Shown here in pieces: positions 16,792 through 27,364 of a stretch of 64,000 nucleotides of DNA. The notes beneath the pieces are model-generated. The model was not told where the DNA came from. It was given only the letters and a program-made list of their open reading frames with translations, and searched no databases. The translations under genes were made by a program, and so were the position numbers. This DNA is from JAJPKK01 sp963702755 (GTDB lineage: Bacteria > Pseudomonadota > Alphaproteobacteria > Rhizobiales > Xanthobacteraceae), in the NCBI GenBank assembly GCA_963702755.1, contig CAVPDZ010000015.1:164288-228287 (forward strand), in the 5' to 3' direction. The stretch's first letter is position 1. Every line of letters begins with the position of its first letter.

Positions 16792-18252
16792 GCGTGCACG
16801 CGGATGCTGCGCCGCTGCGGCCGCGTTCGGCGGCGGTGTTGTCGTTTGCGATCATCGCCATTCCGATTGTCCTTGCGCTTGTCTGCGTTGCCGCGCGCTT
16901 CGACATCGTTGAACTGTCCCAGACGGTGCGGGCCGTCGTGCTGTTCGCGCTGCTGCTCGGTCTGATGGCGACCGGCATGCCGATTTCGATCGCGCTCGGC
17001 CTTTCCGTGCTCACCTACTTGTTCATCCTATCGAGCGTCGATCCGAAAATGGTGGGGCTCAAGCTCTTCACCAGCATCGATCGCTTCGAGATCATGGCGA
17101 TCCCGTTCTTCATTCTTGCGGGCAATTTCCTGACCTCCGGCGGGGTGGCGCGGCGCATGATCGCGTTTGCGACCTCGCTCATCGGTCACTGGTATGGTGG
17201 CCTCGGCCTCGCGGGTGTCGTCGCCTGCGCGCTATTCGCCGCGATCTCCGGCTCCTCGGTCGCGACCGTCGTCGGCATCGGCTCGATCATCCTGCCGGCG
17301 ATCGTGCAGAACGGCTATCCGCCGCGTTTCGGCGCCGGCGTGATTGCGACCTCCGGTGCGCTCGGCATTCTGTTTCCGCCCTCGATCAACCTCGTCATCT
17401 TTGCGGTGGCGACAAGCGGCATGCAGCCCAAAGGGGCCGACCGGTGAGATCGTCGATTCCGCCTCCGTTGGCCAGCTGTTCATCGCAGGCCTGGTGCCCG
17501 GCCTGATGCTGGCGACCATGCTCGGCATCACCACCTGGTATCGCGCTTATCGCAACGATTATCCGCGCATGAAGCGGGCAAGCTGGGCCGAATGCTTCCA
17601 CGCGTTCCGCAAGAGCTTCTGGGGCCTGTTCCTCATCGTGCTCGTGCTTGGCGGCATCTATTCCGGCCTGTTCACGCCGACCGAGGCCGCCGCGATGGCC
17701 GCAGTCTATGCCTTCGTGATCGCCGTCTTCGTCTACAAAGAGCTGAAGCTCGTGGACGTGCCGGCGGTGCTGCTCAAAGCCGCCGCCATGAGCGCGATGA
17801 TTCTCTACATCATCACCAATGCGGCCGTGTTTTCGTGGCTCCTCACCTCCGAGCAGATCCCGCAGTCGATGGCGGAGTGGATGACGGCGCAGGGTTTTGG
17901 AATGGTCGCGTTCCTGCTCGTGGTCAATATCGTTCTGCTTGCGGCCGGCAATTTCATGGATCCAGCCGCCATCGTTCTGATCATGGCGCCGATCTTATTC
18001 CCGATGTCGGCGCGCCTCGGCGTTCATCCGGTGCACCTCGGCATCCTCATGGCGGTCAACATGGAGGTCGGCCTCTGCCATCCGCCGGTCGGGCTTAATC
18101 TTTATGTTGCCTCCGGCATCACCAAGCTCGGCATCACCGAGTTGACCGTGGCCGTGCTGCCCTGGCTCGGAACCATGCTGGTGTTCCTCGTCATGGTGAC
18201 TTACCTGCCGGAAATTTCGCTGTGGCTTCCGCGCGCACTTGGGATGCTGTGA
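16788..18252 (+). CDS. TRAP transporter large permease, DctM family, frameshifted
   Basis: Sodium- or proton-driven large subunit with about 12 membrane helices. Visible: AIPFFILAGNFLTSGGVARR, AISGSSVATVVGIGSIILPA, and FPPSINLVIFAVATSGM in the first half; FTPTEAAAMAAVYAF and GLCHPPVGLNLYVASGI in the second. One extra base at about 17431, in a CCCAAAGGGG run, separates the halves at the segment SGMQPKGPTGEIVDS. The corrected length is 487 residues. Probably a functional gene with a sequencing error. Last gene of the TRAP operon. Confidence 0.85.
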
Positions 18253-18726
18253 CCGGCCGCAAAAAGGAGCGCGGGCGTCTCGCCCGCACTTGAGATTGAG
18301 GGCCGGGAGCCCGGGCATTCGGGGTGCTGGTGGATCGGCGCGAAGCGGTGCGTCCTGTCGTAGCGTTGCTCGAATACGCCATCGAGTAGGCCGTTCCGCG
18401 CCGATCCTAGCCGCCACTAACCACATCGAATCCGCGCCGGCTTGGATCATGCGGAACGAGGGCTTGGGCCAAGGGGAACTAACCTAGGAGTGGTCGTTAA
18501 AATTCGAACGATCGGCTGCGGCGGAACGCAATCTCTTTGGGGCAACTTCGCGACGGGCGTCCCGGCCACCTCTGCCATTTCATGGTCGAGGTCGACACGA
18601 TCGCCGGCCCCATGGTGCGATTGCTCGCCGGTCGCTTCGTGATGGAGCCGAAAGGCCTCACCTACGATCCGGACGCGTGACGGGGCGCATGCCGCGCCTT
18701 CGCCACGCGCGCGTTTGGACCGAATG
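18253..18726. other. Intergenic region with one REP-type arm
   Basis: No secure gene. GGAGCGCGGGCGTCTCGCCC at 18266-18285 repeats the element seen at 11100, directly after the dctM stop. An EcfG-like element with a 15-base spacer (GGAAC at 18475, CGTT at 18495) precedes a 32-codon open frame at 18582-18680 (starting MVEVDTIAGPMVRLLAGRFV), which is too short to support alone. Confidence 0.4.
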
Positions 18727-19317
18727 CTAGGCGACCAGGAGCGACAAGCCGGTTATGGCAATCGCGGTGCCGGCAAGTTGCGAAACTCTCCGCGCCGGGC
18801 CGTACGCCAGCTTGCCGAGGCTAAGGCCGATCCCGATGCCTGTCGCATGCAGCAATGCGGTCGCGATGAGGAAACCCGCGCCATAGCCGGCCGCCGATAC
18901 ATTCATCGGCATCTCGGCACCATGGGCGTGGCCGTGAAAGATGGCAAAGAGCCCGACGAGGCCCATGGCCGCGGCGAGGGGCAGGTTGGCCTGGAGCGCC
19001 ACTACCGCACCGAGCACGACGACCGACAACGCGATGCCGACTTCGATGAAGGGCAGATTAACGCCGTAGAAGCCAAGCGCACCGCCAGCCGCCATCATGG
19101 TGACGAAGCTCGCCGGGACAAGCCACAGCGCGCGACCGCCGAGATGAGCGGCGAAGAGGCCGACCGTCACCATGGCCAGCACGTGATCGAGGCCTCCGAT
19201 CGGATGCATGAAGCCGTGAACGAACCCCGAGGCGTCGCCGACGCCCGTGTGGGCGTAAGCCGCCTGCGGCACCAGGGCCGCGAGCACCGCAATGGCAATC
19301 GAGATATTCCGTTTCAT
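18727..19317 (-). CDS. HupE/UreJ family nickel transporter-like membrane protein
   Basis: A 196-residue protein with a cleavable signal peptide and six or so membrane helices. The family signature HPIGGLDHVLAMVTVGLFAA is present after the first segment, and FHGHAHGAEMP gives a His-rich metal-binding loop in the middle. HupE and UreJ bring nickel to hydrogenase or urease. Neither enzyme is in this window, though an orphan ureE lies at 39.6 kb. The ATG at 19317 follows GAGGGA; the longer upstream reading frame has no support. Confidence 0.85.
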   Translation of the reverse strand: MKRNISIAIAVLAALVPQAAYAHTGVGDASGFVHGFMHPIGGLDHVLAMVTVGLFAAHLGGRALWLVPASFVTMMAAGGALGFYGVNLPFIEVGIALSVVVLGAVVALQANLPLAAAMGLVGLFAIFHGHAHGAEMPMNVSAAGYGAGFLIATALLHATGIGIGLSLGKLAYGPARRVSQLAGTAIAITGLSLLVA

Positions 19318-19403
19318 TGCATCCCTCATCGAACTGCGCAGAAACGCGACAATACGCCAGCGCAGCGTCCAAGCAAGAGGGTCGGCGCGCCGGCGCGCCG
19401 CGC

Positions 19404-20357
19404 CTACTGCGCCTCCTCCGCCAACGTCGGGCACTGCTTCATGTCGATGCGCGCTTCGAACTTCTGATAGTTGGCCTTGTCATAGAGCGTCGGCCGCACG
19501 ATCAACTCCTTCGGCACCGCTTCCTTGCGGAGGACGCGCGCGGCGATCTCGGTTGCCAAGCAGCCGATGACGAAGCCGTTGAATTCACCGGTCGCCAACA
19601 ACTTGCCGGTTTTGATCAGCTCGACCGCTTCCTTGCTGCCGTTGATGCCGACGACGAGTGCCTTGCGGTTGCGCTGTTCGAGTGTCTCGACAGCCGCCGC
19701 CGCCATGGAGTCATTCGCCGCAATAACGCCGTCGATTTGCGGGAACTCTTTGATCCAGCCTTCCATCAAGGTCTGCGCCGGCTTGCGTTGATAGTTGCCG
19801 GATTTCGACGCCAGCAGCTTGACGCCAGGGAATTCCTTGAGCGCTTCCTGGAATCCGCGCAGCCGCTCAACGCTCGTGGTGTTGGCGGGAATGCCTTCGA
19901 GAATGACGACGTTGCCCTTGCCATCGAGAGCCTTGAGCAGGTAGCGCGCGGTCGCGAGGCCGAGCGTGTAGTCGTCCGGCAGAACTGCCGAGACGAATTG
20001 GCCCGCGTCGCTGCGGTCAGTGATGTCGATCGCCGGAATGTTTGCGGCATTGATCTTCTCGATCGACGGCACCATCAGCTTGCTATCCACCGGATCGAAC
20101 ACGATCGCGTCCGGCTTCTTGGCAATGGCATCTTCGACGAGCTTGCCCTGTTCGACCGGATGGTCGGGCGACGTCGGCACGTAGTGAATGACATCGATTT
20201 TGAGTGCTTTGGCCGCGGTGTCGGCGCCGGTGCGGATCGCCTTGGAAAACGGATTGGTGGTGTTCTTCGTGAAGACCGCGATCGTCTCTGCCTGCGCGCT
20301 CGCGCCAAAGAGTACCGTTGCGGCAACGGCGACCGACAGCGGAATCAGACGTCTCAT
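19404..20357 (-). CDS. Sugar ABC transporter substrate-binding protein (RbsB/periplasmic-binding-protein type 1)
   Basis: A 317-residue periplasmic protein with signal peptide ending ASAQA-ETI. IAVFTKNTTNPFSKAIRTGA opens the first lobe as in ribose-binding relatives, with AIVFDPVDS, GNVVILEGIPANTTS and DGVIAANDSMAAAAVETLE following. These features fit a ribose, xylose or autoinducer-2-like ligand. No permease or ATPase gene is nearby, so it depends on components elsewhere or acts as a chemoreceptor partner. The ATG at 20357 has GGGAG upstream. Confidence 0.85.
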   Translation of the reverse strand: MRRLIPLSVAVAATVLFGASAQAETIAVFTKNTTNPFSKAIRTGADTAAKALKIDVIHYVPTSPDHPVEQGKLVEDAIAKKPDAIVFDPVDSKLMVPSIEKINAANIPAIDITDRSDAGQFVSAVLPDDYTLGLATARYLLKALDGKGNVVILEGIPANTTSVERLRGFQEALKEFPGVKLLASKSGNYQRKPAQTLMEGWIKEFPQIDGVIAANDSMAAAAVETLEQRNRKALVVGINGSKEAVELIKTGKLLATGEFNGFVIGCLATEIAARVLRKEAVPKELIVRPTLYDKANYQKFEARIDMKQCPTLAEEAQ

Positions 20358-20491
20358 GGTTTCGCTCCCTGACTTCCAATTTGAGCCAGCATACCATTCG
20401 GCGGCGCCGATGGGGATGGGGCAGCGTTGGGCGTCGGAATGCGATAGTGTGAGCGGCTGTGTCCGGTCCAAGAGCGTCGGAGAAGTCTTTG

Positions 20492-21458
20492 ATGGTGACA
20501 AGCAGCGGAGGATGCCGGCTTGCGCTGCTCGCCGCAGCGTTGACGTTGGTGTCGCCCGCGCGCGCCGACGATCTTTTGAAGGTCGCGGTCGCCCAGCGCG
20601 GACAATGGGACACCGCCATCACCGAACTGGGCGCGCGTGCCGGCATCTTCAAGAAACGTGGCGTTGCGGTCGACATCCTTTACACCCAAGGCGGCCCGGA
20701 GGCGCATCAGGCCGTGATCTCCGGCAGCATGGATATCGCCTGCGGCGGCGGCATTAAGTCAGCGATCGGCGGCTATTCGAAGGGCGCCCCGGTGCGGATC
20801 ATCGGCAGTGCTATGATCGGTTCCCCCGATACCTATTGGTTCGTGCCGGCCAATTCGCCCATCAAGTCGCTCAATGACGCCGTCGGCAAGAACCATCAGC
20901 TATTCGCAGAACGGCTCGTCGAGCCACACCGCACTGCTTGCTTTACTGGATCAGTACAAAGTCGCGGCAAAACCGGTCTCGACCGGCGGCCATCCGGCGA
21001 CTCTCACCATGACCATGACGGGGCAGATCGACATTGGCCGCGGCGCGGCCCCGTTCGGTCTCGAACTTGTCGACGAGGGCAAGATCCGCATCGTTGCCCG
21101 TGGCAGCGAGATCAAGGCGCGCGCCGACCAGACGGTGCGCGTGTGTATGGCAAATACCGCGGCACTCGCCCGCACCGGCAATCCGGTCGCGCGCTTCATG
21201 CAGGGCTATCGCGATGCGCTTGATTGGATGTACGCCGATCCGGCAGCATTTGCCATGTACGAGGAATTCTCAAAAGTGCCGCGCGAGTTGATGGCCAGGG
21301 TGCGCGACGAATATTTTCCGAAGCGGGTATTATGGCCGGACGACATCCGCAGCCTCGATCTGATAGTGTCGGATGCGCTCAAGAACAAGTTCATCAGTCA
21401 TCCGCTCAGCTCTGCCGAGATCAAGGACATGGTCCAGATTCCGGCAGCGCTGAAGTAA
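20492..21458 (+). CDS. NMT1/ThiY-like ABC substrate-binding protein, frameshifted
   Basis: A periplasmic binding protein of the NMT1/SsuA type, with a signal peptide (LALLAAALTLVSPARADD). Motifs: QRGQWDTAITELGARAGIFK, YTQGGPEAHQAVISGSMDIA and TMTGQIDIGRGAAPFGLEL. One extra A at about 20891 breaks the frame in the segment VGKTISYSQNGSSSH. Corrected length is 321 residues. It is a tandem paralogue of the next gene, which is intact. ATG at 20492 follows GGAG. Ligands in this family range from sulfonates and taurine to pyrimidine thiamin precursors; no transporter genes adjoin. Confidence 0.82.
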
Positions 21459-21483
21459 AGAACTGAGCTCTCGAGGGATCGCC

Positions 21484-22497
21484 ATGGGATATTGTCGCTT
21501 GCTCCGGTCGTGTTCGGTGCTTTTGCGCCACGCGATTCCCGTACTTTCGTTCGCGGCCCTGATGTGGGTTGCAGCCATCGCGGCGCGTGCCGAGGACAAG
21601 CCACTGGAGAAGCTGCGGGTCTCGGTGCCGCAGCGCGGATTATGGGATACCGGGGTGCCAGAGCTCGGCCAGCGTGCCGGCATCTTCCGCAAATACGGGC
21701 TCGATCTCGAAATTCTGTTCACGTCTGGAGGTGCCGAATCCCAGCAAGTGGTGATCGGCGGCAGCATGGACCTTGCTGTGGGCGTCGGCGTATCAGGGGC
21801 TATTGGCGCCTACTCCAAAGGCGCGCCGCTGCGCCTGCTCGGCAGCGAAATGATCGGGTCGCCGGACCTCTACTGGTACGTGCCATCGTCCTCGCCGATA
21901 AAGACGATCGCCGACATCAACGGCAAGAGCGTCGGCTACTCGGTCACCGGCTCGTCAAGCCACGCCGGTCTCCTCGAATTCATTCGACAGAACCATCTCG
22001 ACGTGAAGACGGTTTCGACCGGCAATATGCCTGCGACGTTCACGCAGACCATGACCGGACAGATCGATGTCGGCTGGGCGTCGGCGCCGTTCGGCATCGA
22101 TGCGATCGACGCCGGCCGCACCCGGCTTATCGCCCGGGGCCTCGACGTGACGGCGTTGAGGGGCCGCACCACGCGCGTCAACATCACAAGTCTCGACGTG
22201 CTGGCGCGGCGCAAGGGCGCGCTCGAGCGTTTTATGCAGGCGTATCGCGACACGATTGAATGGATGTATTCCGATGATCCGGCGGTTCTCCGCCACTATT
22301 CCGAGTATTCGGGATTCTCTGAAAGCGTGGTGAAACGGGTGCGCGAGTTCATCCCCAAGGAGACGATGGCGCCCGATCGCATCCTCGGCATGGACCACAT
22401 CATCGACGATGCGACCAAGCAGAAATTCATCCTGACCCCGCTGTCTCCGGCGCAGGTCGAGGAATTCGTCAAAATCCAGCCCCCACCGCGGTCCTGA
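21484..22497 (+). CDS. NMT1/SsuA-like ABC substrate-binding protein
   Basis: A 337-residue periplasmic protein, intact, aligned along its length with the preceding gene: QRGLWDTGVPELGQRAGIFR, FTSGGAESQQVVIGGSMDLA, GYSVTGSSSHAGLLEFI, and TMTGQIDVGWASAPFGIDAI. A signal peptide ends at AARAEDK. It begins 25 bases after its paralogue, so the pair is cotranscribed. The haloacid dehalogenase follows 8 bases later and may share the transcript, hinting at uptake and breakdown of a small organic acid, which is inference only. Confidence 0.87.
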   Translation: MGYCRLLRSCSVLLRHAIPVLSFAALMWVAAIAARAEDKPLEKLRVSVPQRGLWDTGVPELGQRAGIFRKYGLDLEILFTSGGAESQQVVIGGSMDLAVGVGVSGAIGAYSKGAPLRLLGSEMIGSPDLYWYVPSSSPIKTIADINGKSVGYSVTGSSSHAGLLEFIRQNHLDVKTVSTGNMPATFTQTMTGQIDVGWASAPFGIDAIDAGRTRLIARGLDVTALRGRTTRVNITSLDVLARRKGALERFMQAYRDTIEWMYSDDPAVLRHYSEYSGFSESVVKRVREFIPKETMAPDRILGMDHIIDDATKQKFILTPLSPAQVEEFVKIQPPPRS

Positions 22498-22505
22498 CAC
22501 TCGCC

Positions 22506-23219
22506 ATGGCTCAGCTTTCCGCGGTAAAGGCGCTGTTCTTCGACGTGTTCGGGACACTTGTCGACTGGCGTGGTGGGATCGCACGCGAGGCAAAGGCGGT
22601 GCTCGAACCGCTCGGCCACAAAGCCGATTGGTTGGCTTTCGCTGACGCGTGGCGCGCGGAATATCAGCCCGGCATGGAGGAGGTGCGCAGCGGCCGTATT
22701 CCATTTTCCAAGCTCGACGTGCTGCACCGGCGCAATCTCGATCGCATCCGGCCGCGCTTTGGCCTCGACGATCTGAGCGAGGAGATGACGGCTCATCTCA
22801 ATCGCGCGTGGCATCGCCTCGACGGCTGGCCCGATGTGGCCCCGGCGTTGCATCGTTTGAAACGGAAGTTCCTGCTGGCGCCGGTGTCGAACGGCAACAT
22901 CTCGCTGATGGTGGACCTTGCCCGGCGCAATGGCTTTCCCTGGGACGCGATCCTCGGCGCCGAGACGGCCGGGGACTACAAGCCGAAACCGAGGGTCTAT
23001 CTCGCTGCCGCCGAAGCCCTCGATCTTGCGCCGGCTGCTTGCATGATGGTGGCGGCCCACACCAACGACCTCAAAGCTGCGGCTTCCTGCGGCCTCGCGA
23101 CAGCGCACGTCGCTCGGCCCAACGAATACGGTCCAGGCACGGGCGAGATCGGTCCCGCTGCTTCTGTCGACATCGCGGCCGGCAGCCTCGTCGAACTCGC
23201 AGACCGTCTCGGGGCGTAA
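22506..23219 (+). CDS. (S)-2-haloacid dehalogenase type II (HAD superfamily)
   Basis: A 237-residue cytoplasmic enzyme that hydrolyses 2-haloalkanoic acids to 2-hydroxy acids. The nucleophile Asp is in FFDVFGTLVDW, the second motif is APVSNGNISLM, the Lys motif is GDYKPKPRVYLAA, and the acidic motif is MVAAHTNDLKAA. These match L-2-haloacid dehalogenases more than general HAD phosphatases, which lack VFGTLVDW. It follows the tandem binding proteins closely. Confidence 0.85.
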   Translation: MAQLSAVKALFFDVFGTLVDWRGGIAREAKAVLEPLGHKADWLAFADAWRAEYQPGMEEVRSGRIPFSKLDVLHRRNLDRIRPRFGLDDLSEEMTAHLNRAWHRLDGWPDVAPALHRLKRKFLLAPVSNGNISLMVDLARRNGFPWDAILGAETAGDYKPKPRVYLAAAEALDLAPAACMMVAAHTNDLKAAASCGLATAHVARPNEYGPGTGEIGPAASVDIAAGSLVELADRLGA

Positions 23220-23224
23220 TCGTC

Positions 23225-24206
<982 letters not shown>

Positions 24207-24268
24207 AGCTCCGTTGCCAGACGAAGATCGCGAAATCGGCATCGGTCTTAAAGCCATCGCTGAAAATA

Positions 24269-24301
24269 CAAATGGCCCCGAGCAAAGCTCGGGGCCATTT
24301 G
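24269..24301. terminator. Strong bidirectional hairpin terminator
   Basis: A perfect 15-base stem (left arm CAAATGGCCCCGAGC, loop AAA) between the convergent UDP-glucuronate decarboxylase-like gene and the outer membrane protein gene. A-rich on one side and T-containing on the other, so it can end transcripts from both directions. Confidence 0.75.
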
Positions 24302-24322
24302 TAATTCTTGCGCTGCGGACGA

Positions 24323-25159
24323 TCAGAACTTGTAGCTCAGGGCAGCCCGGAGCACATCGACTTTCTCGGAACTCCAAGTGTAGTTGGAGGGGAATGCCGG
24401 GAAGTTGACCGATGCTCCATTGATGTTTTGCGTATCATTGAACTGATAATGCAGCCATTCGGTCCTGAGCGTCCAATTGTTCCAGAACACGTTGGCGTTG
24501 TTGTTGGAGATCAGCCATTCGATACCGACGCCCGCCACCCAACCACCGGAGGTGTTCGTGAAGTCGACGTTTGCGTTATAGGTTCCCGCGCCACCGGCGT
24601 CTCCATTGAAGGCATTCGCGGAATAATGAACGTTTTCCCATGCAATGCCGCCGGTACCGTAGAGCATCAAGTTTGGCGTCCAGAGCCAGCCCAGCCGACC
24701 GCGGACGGACGACAGCCAATTGATGTGTCGTTGCGAAATTGGTCAATGACCCTGCCACCACGGCTCCGCCGGCGCGGTCACCCAGGGACCGGCGTCGTTG
24801 GTACCAAGCGCGGCCCACATGATGTCGCCTTCGATGCCGGCCACCCATGAGGACCAAAATTGGTAATTGTAACCAAAGTTGAAGCCGCCGACGAGCGCCA
24901 GTGCCTTGCGGGCTTGCGGTTTGCCGTTGACGCCGCCCGCGACAGCGCCGAATGCGCGCGGGCTGAGGAAGCGGGTTCCAGGCGTCCGATGTCGGTCTTG
25001 GCGTGCATAGCCCAAGTCGACGCTGGCGTAGAAGCCGGTCCACGTTGCGACCGGCGCCGGCGGTACGTACCTGACCGGCATATCAGCAGCAAGCGCACCG
25101 TTGCAGACGCCCAGTCCGAGCGCGGCCACTGCAACCAATCCAGTCGCGATATTTTTCAT
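24323..25159 (-). CDS. Omp31-like outer membrane beta-barrel protein with an internal stop
   Basis: Signal peptide (ending NGALA-ADMP), a Pro-rich linker typical of rhizobial Omp25/Omp31 proteins, then WTGFYASVDLGYA and alternating beta strands, ending VLRAALSYKF with the terminal Phe of outer membrane barrels. The frame holds an in-frame TGA at 24743-24745; the same frame continues as INWLSSVRGRLGWLWTPNLM after it, so both halves belong to one barrel of about 278 residues. It may be a point error, a pair of compensating indels near 24695-24750, or a real nonsense change. Confidence 0.72.
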
Positions 25160-25474
25160 GACAAATGCCCCTCGAAGCTCCCCCGGCTGGCGGTCATAAA
25201 ACCGGCAGCGACGAGAAGGATGTTAATATGAATATTCGCGATCAGGAATAAGTTCGAAACTTGTCCCGTCGCTTTTCTGCCAAACGTTACAATTGAGCAA
25301 CACCTGAGCATGCGCCGCGAAAATGTGCACCTTTATCAGCATCTTGTGAATGGGCTAATGGTCGCGATGCGTCGGAATCTGCACAAATTGCGGAAGATTG
25401 AGTCAACTTTTTGAGGGCGTTCGCCGCCTGCAGACGAGGATCTGGTCGAACCTCCGCCCTTCCAAAAAGGCAAC
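25160..25474. other. Intergenic region, promoter side of the Omp31-like gene
   Basis: AT-richer than its surroundings near 25215-25275, consistent with a promoter for the minus-strand Omp gene. I see no gene, repeat or clear terminator. Confidence 0.35.
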
Positions 25475-26170
25475 TCAGGCCCGCCGTGAAAAGCTCGCCA
25501 AGAGCACCGCCAGAATGCCGGTGACAAAGATTCCGTCAAAGGTGCCCGCGCCGCCGATCGACGCGACCGGCGCACCAAGGCCCTGCACGACATCAAGATT
25601 GAGAAGATCCGCGCCAATCAGTGTCCCAAGGCTGCCGCCAACGTAGGCAAGTGCCGCAGCGTGGTAACGTGCGATAATCACTGCGGCGATCGCGGTGACG
25701 ATCGGCGGCACGAACGTAGGCACCGCGATGCCGACGCCTTTCACGGGATAGGCGAGGTAGTGCACGACAGCCGCCACGACGGCCGTGGTGATGATTCCCC
25801 GAACCCAAAGGTTGTTTTTGGCCAGCAGGTAGAAGGAGAGGAGGGTCGGGATTACGGCACCTCCGACATTGACCGCGACGATAGTGCCCGGCCAGTCCAC
25901 GACGACAGGCACGACGTAGTGCATGCCGAAGAACGTCACCTCACGGCCCGATTCGACCTCGCGCGCGGGGAACTCCCATACCGGGATGTTGATGTAGCTC
26001 CCGATCAATGAGCCGAGCAGGAGCAGCAGCGCCGCGCCCGAACTGATGCCGAGACGCGTGTACGCATACTGCAGCACCCCGATTTAAATCAGCACCACAA
26101 GGACGAGCAACAAGCCCGCCAGCAGGGCCAGGAACGGCCATGCCACCGGAAAATAGTGCATTTGGCTCAT
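25475..26170 (-). CDS. DUF1614 family membrane protein with an internal stop
   Basis: A polytopic inner membrane protein of about 231 residues with six or seven helices. The N-terminus (MHYFPVAWPFLALLAGLLL) runs in frame into a TAA at 26084-26086, then continues IGVLQYAYTRLGISS. DUF1614 proteins have VLIQ(I/L)GVL at this point, so a single CAA-to-TAA change explains the stop. Later features: GGAVIPTLLSFYLL and PVASIGGAGTFDGIFVTGIL, the latter typical of the family C-terminus. Function unknown. If translation starts after the stop, the GTG at 26077 would lack a ribosome site. Confidence 0.65.
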
Positions 26171-26308
26171 GACGTGCGTGCCCCGCGGCCGCGCTGCTTT
26201 TGTCAAATCAGCTGGGCGCGCCGAAATCTATCATCATTGCTTTGCAAGAGGGGGCGCGCCCAGCGCTCGGATTGCGGGGTGAGACCCGGTACGAGCACGG
26301 AAGCCGCG

Positions 26309-27364
26309 TCAGCGCAGGCTCGCGTTGATTTTCTCCAACACCGCGGCGCCGGGGCATAACTCCTTCTCGCCGAGCGTGTTGAGCGGCTTTTCGGTGGTAT
26401 TCAAGTGATGGTGCAAGTCGTCCGGCTCGGCATCGAGGTACAGGACGCCGGTCACGACCTGACCCTTCGCCGTGTGATGCTGCAGGAAATTCATCGCCGC
26501 GAGTCGGTCGTGCACGTCGTAATCGGCATTGATTTTGCGCAGCACCAACGTGGTGCCGTCATGCTGTTCGACCGCCTGCACGGTTCCGGGCGCGTAGTCG
26601 ACATGGATCGGATCGCGGCCGGTCATGAAGTCGAGTCGGTTCAGGGCCTCGTTGTGCTCTCGCACGTAATCGAAGCTTTTCGTCGAGCCGGCGTGGTTGT
26701 TGAACGCGACGCATGGGCTGATGACATCGATAAAAGCCGCGCCGCGGTGCTCGATCGCCGCTTTGATGATCGGAACGAGCTGCGTCTTGTCACCGGAAAA
26801 AGAGCGCGCCACGAACGTTGCGCCGAGCTGGAGCGCCATCGCGACAAGATCGACCGGGCTATCGGAGTTGACGACGCCCTTCTTTGATTTGGAACCGCGG
26901 TCGGCGGTCGCGGAGAACTGGCCCTTGGTCAGTCCGTAGACGCCGTTGTTCTCGACGATATAGACCATGTTGACGCCGCGCCGGATCGCATGGACGAACT
27001 GTCCGATGCCGATCGAGGCGCTGTCGCCGTCGCCCGACACGCCGAGATAGATCAGATCGCGATTAGCGAGGTTCGCGCCCGTCAGCACGGAGGGCATGCG
27101 GCCATGAACCGAGTTGAAGCCATGCGAATTGCCGAGGAAGTAGTCGGGCGTCTTCGAAGAGCAGCCGATGCCGGAAATCTTCGCGACCCGGTGCGGTTCG
27201 ATCGAGAGTTCGAAGCAGGCCTCGATGATGGACGCGGTGATCGAGTCATGTCCGCATCCGGCGCATAGCGTCGAGATCTTGCCCTCGTAGTCGCGGTGCG
27301 TATAGCCGAGCGCGTTCTTCGGTAGATCGGGATGATGGAATTTAGGCTTCGCGAGATAAGTCAT
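26309..27364 (-). CDS. 2-oxoacid:ferredoxin oxidoreductase, beta subunit (KorB type)
   Basis: A 351-residue TPP-binding subunit that oxidises a 2-oxoacid such as 2-oxoglutarate with ferredoxin as acceptor. TLCAGCGHDS and ISGIGCSSKTPDYF carry the cluster-ligand cysteines, GVSGDGDSASIGIG is the TPP-pyrophosphate motif with NNGVYGLTKGQFS after it. The alpha subunit normally lies directly upstream. Here the upstream 200 bases lead to a riboswitch on the other strand and show no alpha subunit, so the partner must be elsewhere or the order is broken in this assembly. The ATG at 27364 lacks a strong ribosome site. Confidence 0.87.
   Translation of the reverse strand: MTYLAKPKFHHPDLPKNALGYTHRDYEGKISTLCAGCGHDSITASIIEACFELSIEPHRVAKISGIGCSSKTPDYFLGNSHGFNSVHGRMPSVLTGANLANRDLIYLGVSGDGDSASIGIGQFVHAIRRGVNMVYIVENNGVYGLTKGQFSATADRGSKSKKGVVNSDSPVDLVAMALQLGATFVARSFSGDKTQLVPIIKAAIEHRGAAFIDVISPCVAFNNHAGSTKSFDYVREHNEALNRLDFMTGRDPIHVDYAPGTVQAVEQHDGTTLVLRKINADYDVHDRLAAMNFLQHHTAKGQVVTGVLYLDAEPDDLHHHLNTTEKPLNTLGEKELCPGAAVLEKINASLR

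Noticed and set aside
17400..17460. Programmed frameshifting in dctM
   Set aside because: The same +1 type occurs in many unrelated genes, so error is simpler.
18582..18680. 32-codon frame after an EcfG-like element with a 15-base spacer
   Set aside because: Spacer is one base short and the frame has no similarity I know.
24743..24745. TGA in the Omp gene as selenocysteine
   Set aside because: No SECIS-like hairpin and barrel proteins are not selenoproteins.
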